A stretch of DNA of 64,000 nucleotides from CAZUMW01 sp964621615 (GTDB lineage: Bacteria; Desulfobacterota; WTBG01; CAIYCZ01; CAIRTM01). Both the position numbers and the translations under genes were made by a program. Where the stretch lies: positions 1 through 64,000 of the forward strand of contig CAZUMW010000011.1 of assembly GCA_964621615.1 (NCBI GenBank). Direction: 5' to 3'. The notes beneath the pieces were generated by a model. It ran no database searches. It was not told where the DNA came from and saw only the letters and a program-made list of their open reading frames with translations. Numbering within the stretch: position 1 is the stretch's first letter; each line of letters begins with the position of its first letter. Positions 51,371-60,315 of this stretch are shown piece by piece.

Positions 51371-52198
51371 ATGATTAAACGGATAGCGACGGCAGCTTTC
51401 GGCATACCGATTGTTTATTGTGCTGTAACAATTTTCAGCCCGTTTGCATTTTTTATGTGCGTAGGGATTATTGTGGCAGTTTCACTTGATGAGTTTTGCA
51501 GAATGGCGCTTCCGGTGCACACCGCTAAAACCCGTGCGTGCATATGCGCACTGGGCTTTTTGCTTGTTTCATCGGGCTTCGCGGATATGAATATATATAA
51601 GGATGCTCTGTTATTTCCGGGTCCGATATTAATCATCTGCTGCTGCCTGATTTTAGCCATGCTGTTTGTATATCATATTGTGCGCTCAGAGGATCTCGGC
51701 AGCGCTTTTTACCGTATTGCCGTTACCTTCCTCGGCTTATGGTACATAGCAATTTTATTTTCATATGTTATGGTAATAAGAGAGCGCGCAAACGGTGTGC
51801 ATTTGTTGTTCTTCCTGCTTTTTATCACATGGGCCGGCGATATCGGTGCGTATATAATCGGAACCTGGAAAGGAAAAACCCCTCTGGCGCCGCGTATAAG
51901 CCCGAAAAAAACAATTGAGGGGGCTTTCGGAAGCATCGTTTGTTCCTTTTTGACCGCCATTGCGTGCCGGGCTCTTTTTTTTCATACTATGAGCTATGGG
52001 GACTGTTTTGTTTTAACCCTGTGCGTGAATATCCTCAACCAGTTTGGAGATCTAAGCGAATCTCTTATAAAGCGCGCCTCTGGGATAAGTGAGTCCGGGA
52101 GCATTTTGCCAGGACACGGCGGCATGCTTGATAGAATTGACAGCCTTCTTTTTGCCGCACCATTTGTGTATTATTATGCGCACTATATGTCGGTATAG
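51371..52198 (+). CDS. cdsA: Phosphatidate cytidylyltransferase (CdsA)
   Basis: CdsA makes CDP-diacylglycerol, the branch point of phospholipid synthesis. 275 residues with about seven to eight transmembrane helices. Signature: SLIKRASGISESGSILPGHGGMLDRIDS. The usual form is KRxxGIKDSGxxIPGHGGxxDRxDS, so here the K-D pair is replaced by S-E, an unusual change at a metal-binding acidic residue (see findings). The rest (KKTIEGAFGSI, WAGDIGAYIIGTWKGK) is normal. Confidence 0.93.
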   Translation: MIKRIATAAFGIPIVYCAVTIFSPFAFFMCVGIIVAVSLDEFCRMALPVHTAKTRACICALGFLLVSSGFADMNIYKDALLFPGPILIICCCLILAMLFVYHIVRSEDLGSAFYRIAVTFLGLWYIAILFSYVMVIRERANGVHLLFFLLFITWAGDIGAYIIGTWKGKTPLAPRISPKKTIEGAFGSIVCSFLTAIACRALFFHTMSYGDCFVLTLCVNILNQFGDLSESLIKRASGISESGSILPGHGGMLDRIDSLLFAAPFVYYYAHYMSV

Positions 52199-52204
52199 AT
52201 AATC

Positions 52205-53374
52205 ATGATGAATGTATCAATTCTTGGATCAACCGGATCAATTGGCACAAACACACTTGAGGTTATATCTCGCTATCCTCGGCACTATAACGTTATCGGG
52301 CTCGCTGCCGGAAAAAATATTGCAAAGCTCGCCGATCAGGTACGTGCATTTTCGCCGGATGTTGTTGCCATAGCTGATCCGGGGGATGAAAAAATTCTTC
52401 GTGAAAGAATAACAGCCTACGATACATGCCTGCCGGAGATTGTGACCGGTGAAGCGGGCATGACTACGGTTGCAACGCTTGCTGAATCAGATATGGTCGT
52501 GTCTGCTATAACGGGTGCCGCAGGCATGCTTCCCACAATTGCAGCGGTTCGGGCCCGAAAGGATATAGCTCTTGCAAATAAAGAAGCCCTCGTTATGGCA
52601 GGGGAGCTTTTGATGAGCGAGTCACGCCAAAACGGCTCACGCATAATACCTGTGGACAGTGAGCACAGCGCGATTTATCAGCTTCTTCAGAATGAAACGC
52701 CGCGCCGCGCTTTAAAAAGAATAATTCTTACCGCATCAGGAGGGCCGTTTCTTGATAAATCGATCGAGGATATAGCAGGCGCACAGCCCGCGGAAGCTCT
52801 AAACCACCCCCGCTGGGAAATGGGCAATAAAGTTACGATCGACTCTGCATCTCTTATGAACAAAGGTCTTGAAGTTATAGAGGCGCACTGGCTTTTCGGC
52901 CTGTCCGCTGATGAGATTGATGTCGTTATACACCCTCAAAGTATAATACATTCCATGGTGGAATATGTTGACGGCACAATCCTGGCGCAGCTTTCAGTTC
53001 CTGATATGCGCGGCCCAATCGCTTTTGCGCTTTCATGCCCTGAGCGCCTTCAGAGCATCATGCAGAACCTTGACCTGATACAGTATGGAACCCTGACATT
53101 CAGCGCGCCCGATGGCATCCGCTTTCCCAATCTCGGGCTTGCCTATGGCGCGCTTCGTGAGGGCGGGCTGATGCCTGCTGTATTGAATGCAGCAAATGAA
53201 ATAGCGGTTCAAAAATTTTGTGATAAGCAGCTGCCGTTTAATAAAATGCCGGTACTTATCGAAGCTGTTATGGGCCGCTTTGATAATGCACCGGAGGTGA
53301 CCCTCGACAATATTCTGCTCGCAGATGAATGGGCCCGGCAGGAGTCTCACCGTGTGCTTAATCAATTATCATAA
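52205..53374 (+). CDS. dxr: 1-deoxy-D-xylulose 5-phosphate reductoisomerase
   Basis: Second step of the MEP isoprenoid pathway. 389 residues. The NADPH loop GSTGSIGTNTLEVISRYPRHYNV starts the protein. The substrate/metal region is IIPVDSEHSAIYQLLQ, with LTASGGPFLDKS and HPRWEMGNKVTIDSASLMNKGLEVIEAHWLF. It lies 6 bp after cdsA and 14 bp before rseP, the universal order. Confidence 0.97.
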   Translation: MMNVSILGSTGSIGTNTLEVISRYPRHYNVIGLAAGKNIAKLADQVRAFSPDVVAIADPGDEKILRERITAYDTCLPEIVTGEAGMTTVATLAESDMVVSAITGAAGMLPTIAAVRARKDIALANKEALVMAGELLMSESRQNGSRIIPVDSEHSAIYQLLQNETPRRALKRIILTASGGPFLDKSIEDIAGAQPAEALNHPRWEMGNKVTIDSASLMNKGLEVIEAHWLFGLSADEIDVVIHPQSIIHSMVEYVDGTILAQLSVPDMRGPIAFALSCPERLQSIMQNLDLIQYGTLTFSAPDGIRFPNLGLAYGALREGGLMPAVLNAANEIAVQKFCDKQLPFNKMPVLIEAVMGRFDNAPEVTLDNILLADEWARQESHRVLNQLS

Positions 53375-53388
53375 TCGCAGGTAATGCT

Positions 53389-54474
53389 ATGGGATTTTTT
53401 GTCACGTATTTAATACCCGCTGCGGTATTGCTGGGAGTGCTTATATTTGTTCATGAGCTTGGTCATTTTATCGTTGCCAAGATGTGCGGCGTACGGGTGC
53501 TGAAGTTCTCACTGGGCTTCGGGCCGAAGCTTGCCGGCAGGAAAATCGGCGAAACCGAATACATATTATCGCTGCTGCCCCTTGGGGGATATGTTAAGCC
53601 GCTCGGTGAAAATCCTGAAGAGCCGATATCTGATGATGAAAAGCCGTATTCATTAAATTATCAGAGCATCCCTAAACGTTTTGCAATTCTTGCAGCCGGG
53701 TCGCTTTTTAACATTGTGTTTGCCGGGTTTGTATTCACCTGCTTATATATGGCAGGCGTGCCCAAACTCAAGCCGCTTGTCGGCGATGTGCAGCCGTCAT
53801 CGCCTGCGCACCGTGCCGGTCTGCAGGCAGGGGATCTTATTGTCGGCGTAAATGGACAGGATATTGAGCTGTGGGATGAATTATCTTATGCAATACAGGA
53901 CGCCGGCGGCTCTGCAGTCTCCATCCGGGTTAATCGAGAGGGGACTGTCAAGAGCTTTACTATTACGCCAGAAAAAACCGAAACAACCAACGTTCTTGGT
54001 GAAAAGTCCACTGTGTACAGGATCGGTATAGAGGCTCAGACAACAGAGGATGCTGTTATACATAAGCGGTATTCCCCGCCTGTAGCTGTATGGAAAGGTG
54101 TTCAGGATACGGTAAAGTGGTCCGTGCTTACGCTGAAAGGGCTGTATGTTATAGTGAAAAACCCTGTTGAGCGTCGCAAGGATCTTGGCGGCCCCATTCT
54201 GATCGGAAAGCTTGCCGGTGACTTTGCCCAGGTCAGCATTATGAGCTTTGTTGTGTTAATGGCAATGATCAGCGTTAACCTTGGCGTTCTCAATCTGCTG
54301 CCGATCCCCATTCTTGATGGAGGGCATATACTGTTTCTGTGTATAGAAGCGATTAAGGGCAGCCCCATAAACGTCAGAAAGCTTGAAATCGCCCAGCAGA
54401 TAGGCTTGGCTATTCTGCTGATGCTTATGATATTTGTTTTTTACAATGATATAACCCGTTTTGTATCACAATAA
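53389..54474 (+). CDS. rseP: Site-2 metalloprotease RseP
   Basis: 361-residue intramembrane zinc protease. HEXXH motif FVHELGHFIVAKM lies in the first helix (H22, E23, H26). A single PDZ domain is visible (about 115-200: PLVGDVQPSSPAHRAGLQAGDLIVGVNGQDIELWDELSYAIQDAG). The C-terminal motif LGVLNLLPIPILDGGHILFL contributes the third zinc ligand. E. coli RseP has two PDZ domains; one is common elsewhere. It presumably cleaves anti-sigma factors. Confidence 0.96.
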   Translation: MGFFVTYLIPAAVLLGVLIFVHELGHFIVAKMCGVRVLKFSLGFGPKLAGRKIGETEYILSLLPLGGYVKPLGENPEEPISDDEKPYSLNYQSIPKRFAILAAGSLFNIVFAGFVFTCLYMAGVPKLKPLVGDVQPSSPAHRAGLQAGDLIVGVNGQDIELWDELSYAIQDAGGSAVSIRVNREGTVKSFTITPEKTETTNVLGEKSTVYRIGIEAQTTEDAVIHKRYSPPVAVWKGVQDTVKWSVLTLKGLYVIVKNPVERRKDLGGPILIGKLAGDFAQVSIMSFVVLMAMISVNLGVLNLLPIPILDGGHILFLCIEAIKGSPINVRKLEIAQQIGLAILLMLMIFVFYNDITRFVSQ

Positions 54475-54499
54475 AGTTTAAAACAGCACATGATATTTA

Positions 54500-55171
54500 A
54501 TGCTGATACTGGCTTTAGAAACATCTACCAATTATTGCGGTGTTGCGCTTCTTGACAATACCGGACTGCTCGGTGAGTCAACATTTTTATCATCAGGCGG
54601 TCATGCATCCCGATTGATGTCCTCTGTTGACTCATTGCTGACACAGTTTGATATAACCCCGCAGGATCTCGACATTATTGGAGTTTCTTCCGGGCCCGGC
54701 ACATTTACCGGGCTCAGGGTTGGAATCAGCACCGCTAAGGGGCTGGCATTTGCAGGCGGTGCTGTCCTTAAGGGGGTATCTTCGCTTGATGTGCTCGCCA
54801 GACAGGTTGCGGGAAGGTGCTCATATATCTGCCCTGTTCTTGATGCAAAAAAAAAGCAGGTGTATACAGCGCTGTATAAAAGAAATGAAGATGGAGCAAT
54901 CGAACAGATAATTGAAAAGCGTGTTATTGCCCCGGAGGATGTTATTGTGAACATTCCTCCGGGTACAGTTTTTATTGGGAGCGGAGCAGTGCATTATAGT
55001 GAAGTTTTAACGAATAGCGGTTGCTACACCATTGCTGACAGCGTTCTGAGCGTGCCGCGCGCATCGGTGCTCGCTCAGATTGCCCGTGAGCGGTATTTAA
55101 GCAACACAATAAATGAAATCGATGATTTTGATACCGATTATGTAAGAGCCCCTGATGTGAACGTGAAGTAG
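54500..55171 (+). CDS. tsaB: tRNA threonylcarbamoyladenosine biosynthesis protein TsaB
   Basis: 223 residues. TsaB supports TsaD in making t6A37 of tRNA. It starts LILALETSTNYCGVALLD and carries the IIGVSSGPGTFTGLRVGISTAKGLAFAGGAVLKGVSSLDVLA signature. The C-terminal half is short but normal. It directly follows rseP. Confidence 0.93.
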   Translation: MLILALETSTNYCGVALLDNTGLLGESTFLSSGGHASRLMSSVDSLLTQFDITPQDLDIIGVSSGPGTFTGLRVGISTAKGLAFAGGAVLKGVSSLDVLARQVAGRCSYICPVLDAKKKQVYTALYKRNEDGAIEQIIEKRVIAPEDVIVNIPPGTVFIGSGAVHYSEVLTNSGCYTIADSVLSVPRASVLAQIARERYLSNTINEIDDFDTDYVRAPDVNVK

Positions 55172-55281
55172 CTACATTATCTGGTAGATTTTCCTTTCGC
55201 TGGTTACATAAAACTGCGTTGTGCTATCCGGTCAAATTATGCAATAATTATAATAATGATCATTATATCATCGAGGAACCT

Positions 55282-55527
55282 ATGGAAAAACGAGATTTGC
55301 AGCTTATAGAAAAATACAGCGCTGTCGATGAAGAGCTCCGCATGTATGTGGAAGAGCATAAAAAGTTTGAAGATTCACTTGAAAAGTACAATCAAAAGCC
55401 GCATCTGTCCCTGGAAGAGGAAATAGAAGTAAAAAGAATCAAGAAGCTCAAGCTTAAGGGACGCGATGAAATAGAGCGCATTCTAAGCAAATACAGAAAA
55501 GAAAATGCTGATAGCGGCAACGAATAA
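55282..55527 (+). CDS. DUF465/YdcH-like small protein
   Basis: 81 residues from ATG 55282 (GAGGAA upstream; the longer frame from 55219 is unlikely). The charged, helical hairpin DLQLIEKYSAVDEELRMYVEEHKKFEDSLEKYNQKPHLSLEEEIEVKRIKKLKLKGRDEIERILSKYRKE matches the YdcH/DUF465 family pattern (EEHxxL..., LKxxKLxLKDEI). Function unknown. It precedes ilvB by 15 bp. Confidence 0.8.
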   Translation: MEKRDLQLIEKYSAVDEELRMYVEEHKKFEDSLEKYNQKPHLSLEEEIEVKRIKKLKLKGRDEIERILSKYRKENADSGNE

Positions 55528-55550
55528 AATATTATATAGAGGTGTATGAC

Positions 55551-57230
55551 GTGAAACGCAGCGGATCACAAATCTTGCTTGAGTGCCTGCGCAAAGAGAA
55601 TGTTAAAGCTATATTCGGCTATCCGGGCGGTTCTGTTCTCGATGTGTATCATACGCTTTCAGAAAGTGATATACATCACGTTCTTGTCCGGCATGAGCAG
55701 GGCGCCGTTCATGCTGCAGACGGGTATGCCCGGGTTACCGGCGATGTTGGGGTGTGCCTGGTAACGTCAGGACCTGGCGCAACAAACACTGTCACCGGTA
55801 TTGCAACGGCATACATGGATTCAATACCGCTTGTAGTATTTACCGGTCAGGTACCGACACTGCTGATCGGAAACGATGCGTTCCAGGAGGCCGACATTGT
55901 CGGGATTACACGTCCGTGCACTAAGCATAATTATCTTGTAAAGGATATCGGCGAACTTCCCCGAACGATAAAAGAGGCATTTTATATTGCACGCTCGGGA
56001 AGGCCCGGGCCTGTTCTGGTTGATTTGCCAAAAGACGTTATCAAAAACAGCGCATCATTCAGCTACCCCGAGCGCGTTGACATTCGCGGCTATAAGCCGA
56101 CATATAAAGGCAATCAGCGTCAGATTAAACGGGCGCTTGATGAAATTTTACGCGCACAGAAACCCGTTATCTATGCAGGCGGCGGCGTGGTGCTTTCTGA
56201 CGCCTCCGCCGAGCTTACCCGCCTGGCAAAAAAAATGAATATTCCGGTAACCATGACCCTGATGGGCCTGGGGGGATTTCCCGGAACCCATCCGCTTTCT
56301 CTCGGAATGCTCGGTATGCACGGAACCTACAGGGCTAATATGGCAGTTACGGATTGCGATCTGCTTATTGCCGTCGGAGCACGCTTTGATGACAGGGTGA
56401 CCGGTGATTTGAATACATTTGCATCCTCGGCAAAGATAATTCACATTGATATTGATCCGACATCGATAAGTAAAAACATAACAGTTGACATACCGATCGT
56501 CGGTGATGTGAAAGAAATACTTAAGCAGCTGCTTGAGATGGCCGGATCAAAGAAGGTTACTAAATCAAAGCGCGCCGACTGGCTTAATCAAATTCAGCAG
56601 TGGCGCAACCGGCACTCTCTTGATTATAAAATGACGGGGGTAATTAAGCCGCAGTTTGTTGTTGAAAAACTGTTTGAGCTTACTGATGGAAAGGCTATTA
56701 TTTCCACCGAGGTGGGGCAGAATCAGATGTGGGTCGCTCAATATTATAAATTTGACAAACCCCGCCACCTGCTGACTTCGGGCGGTCTCGGCACTATGGG
56801 GTACGGGTTTCCTGCGGCAATAGGAGCACAGGTGGCAGCGCCGAATGCAATTGTTATAGATGTTGCCGGTGACGGCAGCATACAGATGAACATCCAGGAG
56901 CTGTCCACGGCAGTTCAGTACAAGCTTCCGGTAAAAGTCGCTATACTTAATAACTATTCACTGGGAATGGTGCGCCAGTGGCAGCAGCTGTTTTATGATA
57001 AGCGCTATTCTTTTTCTACATTTGAACGTCACCCTGATTTTGTAAAGCTTGCAGAAGCCTATGGGGCTGTCGGATTCCGGGCTGTTAAGCCGCAGGAGGT
57101 TGAATCTGTTATAAAAAAAGCGCTCGCAACAGACAAGCCGGTTCTTATGGAATTTATTGTTGAAAAGGAAGAGTGCGTTTATCCCATGGTTCCGGCCGGG
57201 GCTCCTATCAGCAACATGATGCTTCTTTAA
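55551..57230 (+). CDS. ilvB: Acetolactate synthase large subunit
   Basis: First common enzyme of valine/leucine/isoleucine synthesis. The start is placed at GTG 55551, eight bases after AGAGG; GTG 55542 is in frame but overlaps the ribosome site. 559 residues. TPP enzyme features are GYPGGSVLDVYHTLSE, RHEQGAVHAADGYARVTGDVGVCLVTSGPGATN, and GDGSIQMNIQELSTAVQYKLPVKVAILNN. FAD region GMLGMHGTYRANMAVTDCDLLIAVGARFDDRVTGDL is present. Regulatory subunit ilvH follows; ilvC and ilvD are absent here. Confidence 0.97.
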   Translation: MKRSGSQILLECLRKENVKAIFGYPGGSVLDVYHTLSESDIHHVLVRHEQGAVHAADGYARVTGDVGVCLVTSGPGATNTVTGIATAYMDSIPLVVFTGQVPTLLIGNDAFQEADIVGITRPCTKHNYLVKDIGELPRTIKEAFYIARSGRPGPVLVDLPKDVIKNSASFSYPERVDIRGYKPTYKGNQRQIKRALDEILRAQKPVIYAGGGVVLSDASAELTRLAKKMNIPVTMTLMGLGGFPGTHPLSLGMLGMHGTYRANMAVTDCDLLIAVGARFDDRVTGDLNTFASSAKIIHIDIDPTSISKNITVDIPIVGDVKEILKQLLEMAGSKKVTKSKRADWLNQIQQWRNRHSLDYKMTGVIKPQFVVEKLFELTDGKAIISTEVGQNQMWVAQYYKFDKPRHLLTSGGLGTMGYGFPAAIGAQVAAPNAIVIDVAGDGSIQMNIQELSTAVQYKLPVKVAILNNYSLGMVRQWQQLFYDKRYSFSTFERHPDFVKLAEAYGAVGFRAVKPQEVESVIKKALATDKPVLMEFIVEKEECVYPMVPAGAPISNMMLL

Positions 57231-57369
57231 TAATCATGGGTAAGTTCCCGGCTCTGCCGGGGGACTCATAGCATTTGACATATGCGGGATTCTAATGATT
57301 TTGTCTACATTTTGCTATTCACAAAATCACTTTGTCCTTTGAATATTGATAATTTTGAGGAACATCGCA

Positions 57370-57861
57370 ATGCGTCATACCATATCAGTTATCGTCGAAA
57401 ACAAGCCGGGAGTTCTTTCGCGCGTTGCCGGGCTTTTTAGCGGCAGGGGGTTCAACATCGAAAGCCTTTCCGTGAATCAGACGCTTGATCCGACAGTGTC
57501 ACAGATGACCATTGTTACCAGGGGCGATGACAAGATTCTTGAGCAGGTAAACAAACAGCTTAACAAGCTGATCGATGTCATCAAAGTTGTGGATTATTAC
57601 CGGTCGAACACGGCTCATATTGACCGTGAGCTCGCACTTATCAAAGTCCCGGTCGATGACCGCCGCAGATCTGAAATCCTGAGCATTGTTGATATATTTC
57701 GCGGTAAGGTTGTTGACGTGAGCCGCACCCATTACACAATTGAAGTTACCGGTGATGAGGAAAAAATCAGCGCCATTATTGATTTGTTTACGCCAATAGG
57801 GATTAAAGAGGTTGTCAGATCGGGCAAGGTTACACTGTCACGTGAGCAAAAGATAAAATAG
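57370..57861 (+). CDS. ilvH: Acetolactate synthase small (regulatory) subunit
   Basis: 163 residues from ATG 57370 (GAGGAA upstream). The N-terminal ACT domain is HTISVIVENKPGVLSRVAGLFSGRGFNIESLSV, and the rest carries HIDRELALIKV and the EVTGDEEKISAIIDLF segment. It confers valine feedback inhibition in typical systems. It lies 140 bp after ilvB; a GC-rich hairpin in the gap (57249-57269, TCCCGGC-tct-GCCGGGG) could attenuate transcription. Confidence 0.95.
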   Translation: MRHTISVIVENKPGVLSRVAGLFSGRGFNIESLSVNQTLDPTVSQMTIVTRGDDKILEQVNKQLNKLIDVIKVVDYYRSNTAHIDRELALIKVPVDDRRRSEILSIVDIFRGKVVDVSRTHYTIEVTGDEEKISAIIDLFTPIGIKEVVRSGKVTLSREQKIK

Positions 57862-57913
57862 TCTGCAGCTCAGCGCCGTGCATTGACGCCAATGAGCATT
57901 GATATCACACAAT

Positions 57914-58738
57914 ATGCAAAAATATACTGACAAAAAAAAGACACGAAAAAGCCGCAAACAGCTTCCGAATATCAGGAAGGGCGTGTATATACTTCCGAAC
58001 CTGCTAACGTCGCTCAGCCTGTTCTGCGGATTTTATTCCATTATATCAACCATGAAGGGGGCCTATGTTGTGGCGTCATGGTCGATTATCATAGCTGCCG
58101 TTTTTGATTCGCTCGATGGCAGGATCGCGCGGATAACCCGTACAAATTCCCGTTTCGGTGAAGAATATGATTCGCTATGCGATCTGGTAGGTTTCGGAAT
58201 TGCCCCGGCTGTTCTGGCCTACGGCCTGGTGCTTCATAATGTCGGCAGGTGGGGGTGGCTTGCGGCATTCCTGTTTGCTGCATGCGGCGCTATCCGGCTC
58301 GCGCGATTCAATATTCGAAAAAACAAAGTATCGACCAGCTTTTTTCAGGGCCTTCCGATACCTGCAGCAGCCTGTATGGTTGCGGTATTTGTTATAATAT
58401 GGTTTTATTTTGAATTTTCAAACCTGTTTGTGCTTGGTATATGCACCAGCGTCATAATATATGCATGTGCCTTGCTTATGGTCAGCTCTATTCGGTATAA
58501 AAGTTTTAAAAATATAGATTTGAGCAATACCAAACCATTTAATGCGGTTGTTGTTGCTATACTCATGATTTGTGTCATAGCATCCGAGCCGCAGATGGTT
58601 CTGTTTATACTGGCATGTTTGTATGTTTTTTCAGGTCCGGCAGGATATCTGCAGTATACGATACAGAAGCGAAGAAAGATACTGCAATCAGAAAATCAAA
58701 GCGATTATCAATACATTCATGAAAAGGAACAGAAATGA
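57914..58738 (+). CDS. pssA: CDP-diacylglycerol--serine O-phosphatidyltransferase
   Basis: Makes phosphatidylserine from CDP-diacylglycerol and serine. About 274 residues from ATG 57914 (TTG 57899 also open). The CDP-alcohol phosphatidyltransferase signature is DSLDGRIARITRTNSRFGEEYDSLCDLVGFGIAPA (D-G-x2-A-R-x8-G-x3-D-x3-D). Several transmembrane helices are seen. pssA beside ilv/leu genes is also known in Geobacter-type deltaproteobacteria, usually with psd, which is absent here. It overlaps leuA by ATGA. Confidence 0.92.
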   Translation: MQKYTDKKKTRKSRKQLPNIRKGVYILPNLLTSLSLFCGFYSIISTMKGAYVVASWSIIIAAVFDSLDGRIARITRTNSRFGEEYDSLCDLVGFGIAPAVLAYGLVLHNVGRWGWLAAFLFAACGAIRLARFNIRKNKVSTSFFQGLPIPAAACMVAVFVIIWFYFEFSNLFVLGICTSVIIYACALLMVSSIRYKSFKNIDLSNTKPFNAVVVAILMICVIASEPQMVLFILACLYVFSGPAGYLQYTIQKRRKILQSENQSDYQYIHEKEQK

Positions 58739-60288
58739 GCGCGAGCAAACAGCAGCAGAATATGGTTAAAATATTTGACACGACACTTCGCGACGGTGAG
58801 CAGTCGCCCGGCAATACCATGAATCTTCAGGAAAAGCTTCGTGTTGCCCGGCAGCTTGAAATTCTTGGCGTCGATATAATTGAAGCAGGGTTCCCGGTGT
58901 CATCCCAGGGCGATTTTGATGCTGTCCGCCAGATTGCAGAAACGATAAAGATCAGCCAGGTTGCGGGCCTTGCCCGCGCAAACACTGCGGATATTGACCG
59001 TGCATGGGAAGCCATCAGCGTTGCAGAAAAACCGCGCATTCATACATTTATTTCAACCTCTGAGATTCACCTGAAATACCAGCTTCGCAAAACCGAGGAA
59101 GAAGTGCTTACAATTGCCCGGAAGGCGGTGGAGCACGCAAAAAAATACACTCCGGAAGTCGAGTTTTCTGCTATGGATGCAACCCGCTCCGACCGTGATT
59201 ATCTGTGCCGCGTTTTTTCAGAGGTTATCGATGCAGGAGCAAAAACAATAAACGTTCCTGATACCGTCGGGTATGCCGTTCCTGATGAATTCGGTGATTT
59301 GATTCGATATATTTGCGAGAATGTTCCCAATATAACCGAGGCGGTTATAAGCGTTCATTGCCATAATGACCTTGGCCTTGCAGTTGCTAATTCACTGTCT
59401 GCAATAGCTAACGGAGCCAGGCAGGTTGAGTGTACTGTAAATGGTATCGGAGAGCGCGCCGGCAATGCATCACTTGAAGAGATTGTTATGATACTTCACA
59501 CCCGTCAGGATCTTTACGGTCTTGATACCAGCATAAGGACCGAAAAGATTTACCCGACCAGCCGCCTTATTACTTCCATAACGGGGGTGGCGGTGCAGCC
59601 GAACAAGGCAATTGTCGGTGCAAACGCTTTTGCGCATGAATCCGGAATCCATCAGGACGGCTTGCTGAAGGAAAAAATAACCTACGAAATCATGACACCG
59701 GAGTCTGTCGGTATGACGAAAAGCAGCATTGTGCTTGGCAAGCATTCCGGAAGCCACGCGTTCAGGAAGCGTGTTGAAGAGCTTGGCTTTGCACTTGATG
59801 AAAAAGAGCTTAAAAGATCATTTGAGCGGTTTAAGAACCTGGCGGACAAGAAAAAAGAGGTGTTTGACGAAGACATTGAAGCTATTATCGCAGAAGAGGT
59901 TCTCCGTCCGGCGGATGTGTATAAGATGCTGCACATGACCATCTCAAGCGGGTCGGTCGCTATACCGAGCGCAACAGTTGAAATGGAAGTGAGCGGAGAG
60001 GTTATAAAAGATGCGGCATTCGGCGATGGGCCCGTTGATGCTGCGTTCAAGACCATATCAAAGATAACCCGGACAAAAAGCCGCCTTCTGAAATATGTTG
60101 TCAGCTCCATTACCGGCGGTACCGATGCGCAGGGTGAAGTAAGCGTGCGTTTGGAGGAGGATGATTATGTCGTTGTCGGGCAGGGAGCTCATGTTGACAT
60201 AATTATGGCGAGCGCGCTTGCCTATATTAACGCCCTCAATCGGCTTGAGCATGTAAAAAAGAAACAGATAAAGAGCGCATATCATTAA
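58735..60288 (+). CDS. leuA: 2-isopropylmalate synthase
   Basis: First committed step of leucine synthesis. 517 residues. DTTLRDGEQSPGNTMNLQEKLRVARQLE is the catalytic opening, with HCHNDLGLAVANSLSAIANGARQVECTVNGIGERAGNASLEEI and the HESGIHQDGLLK metal motif. The C-terminal allosteric (LeuA dimer) domain is present (about 385-510), so leucine feedback is expected. ATG overlaps the pssA stop (ATGA). Confidence 0.97.
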   Translation: MSASKQQQNMVKIFDTTLRDGEQSPGNTMNLQEKLRVARQLEILGVDIIEAGFPVSSQGDFDAVRQIAETIKISQVAGLARANTADIDRAWEAISVAEKPRIHTFISTSEIHLKYQLRKTEEEVLTIARKAVEHAKKYTPEVEFSAMDATRSDRDYLCRVFSEVIDAGAKTINVPDTVGYAVPDEFGDLIRYICENVPNITEAVISVHCHNDLGLAVANSLSAIANGARQVECTVNGIGERAGNASLEEIVMILHTRQDLYGLDTSIRTEKIYPTSRLITSITGVAVQPNKAIVGANAFAHESGIHQDGLLKEKITYEIMTPESVGMTKSSIVLGKHSGSHAFRKRVEELGFALDEKELKRSFERFKNLADKKKEVFDEDIEAIIAEEVLRPADVYKMLHMTISSGSVAIPSATVEMEVSGEVIKDAAFGDGPVDAAFKTISKITRTKSRLLKYVVSSITGGTDAQGEVSVRLEEDDYVVVGQGAHVDIIMASALAYINALNRLEHVKKKQIKSAYH

Positions 60289-60315
60289 ACCCGCAGACAA
60301 GCTACGGAGAGCCAC

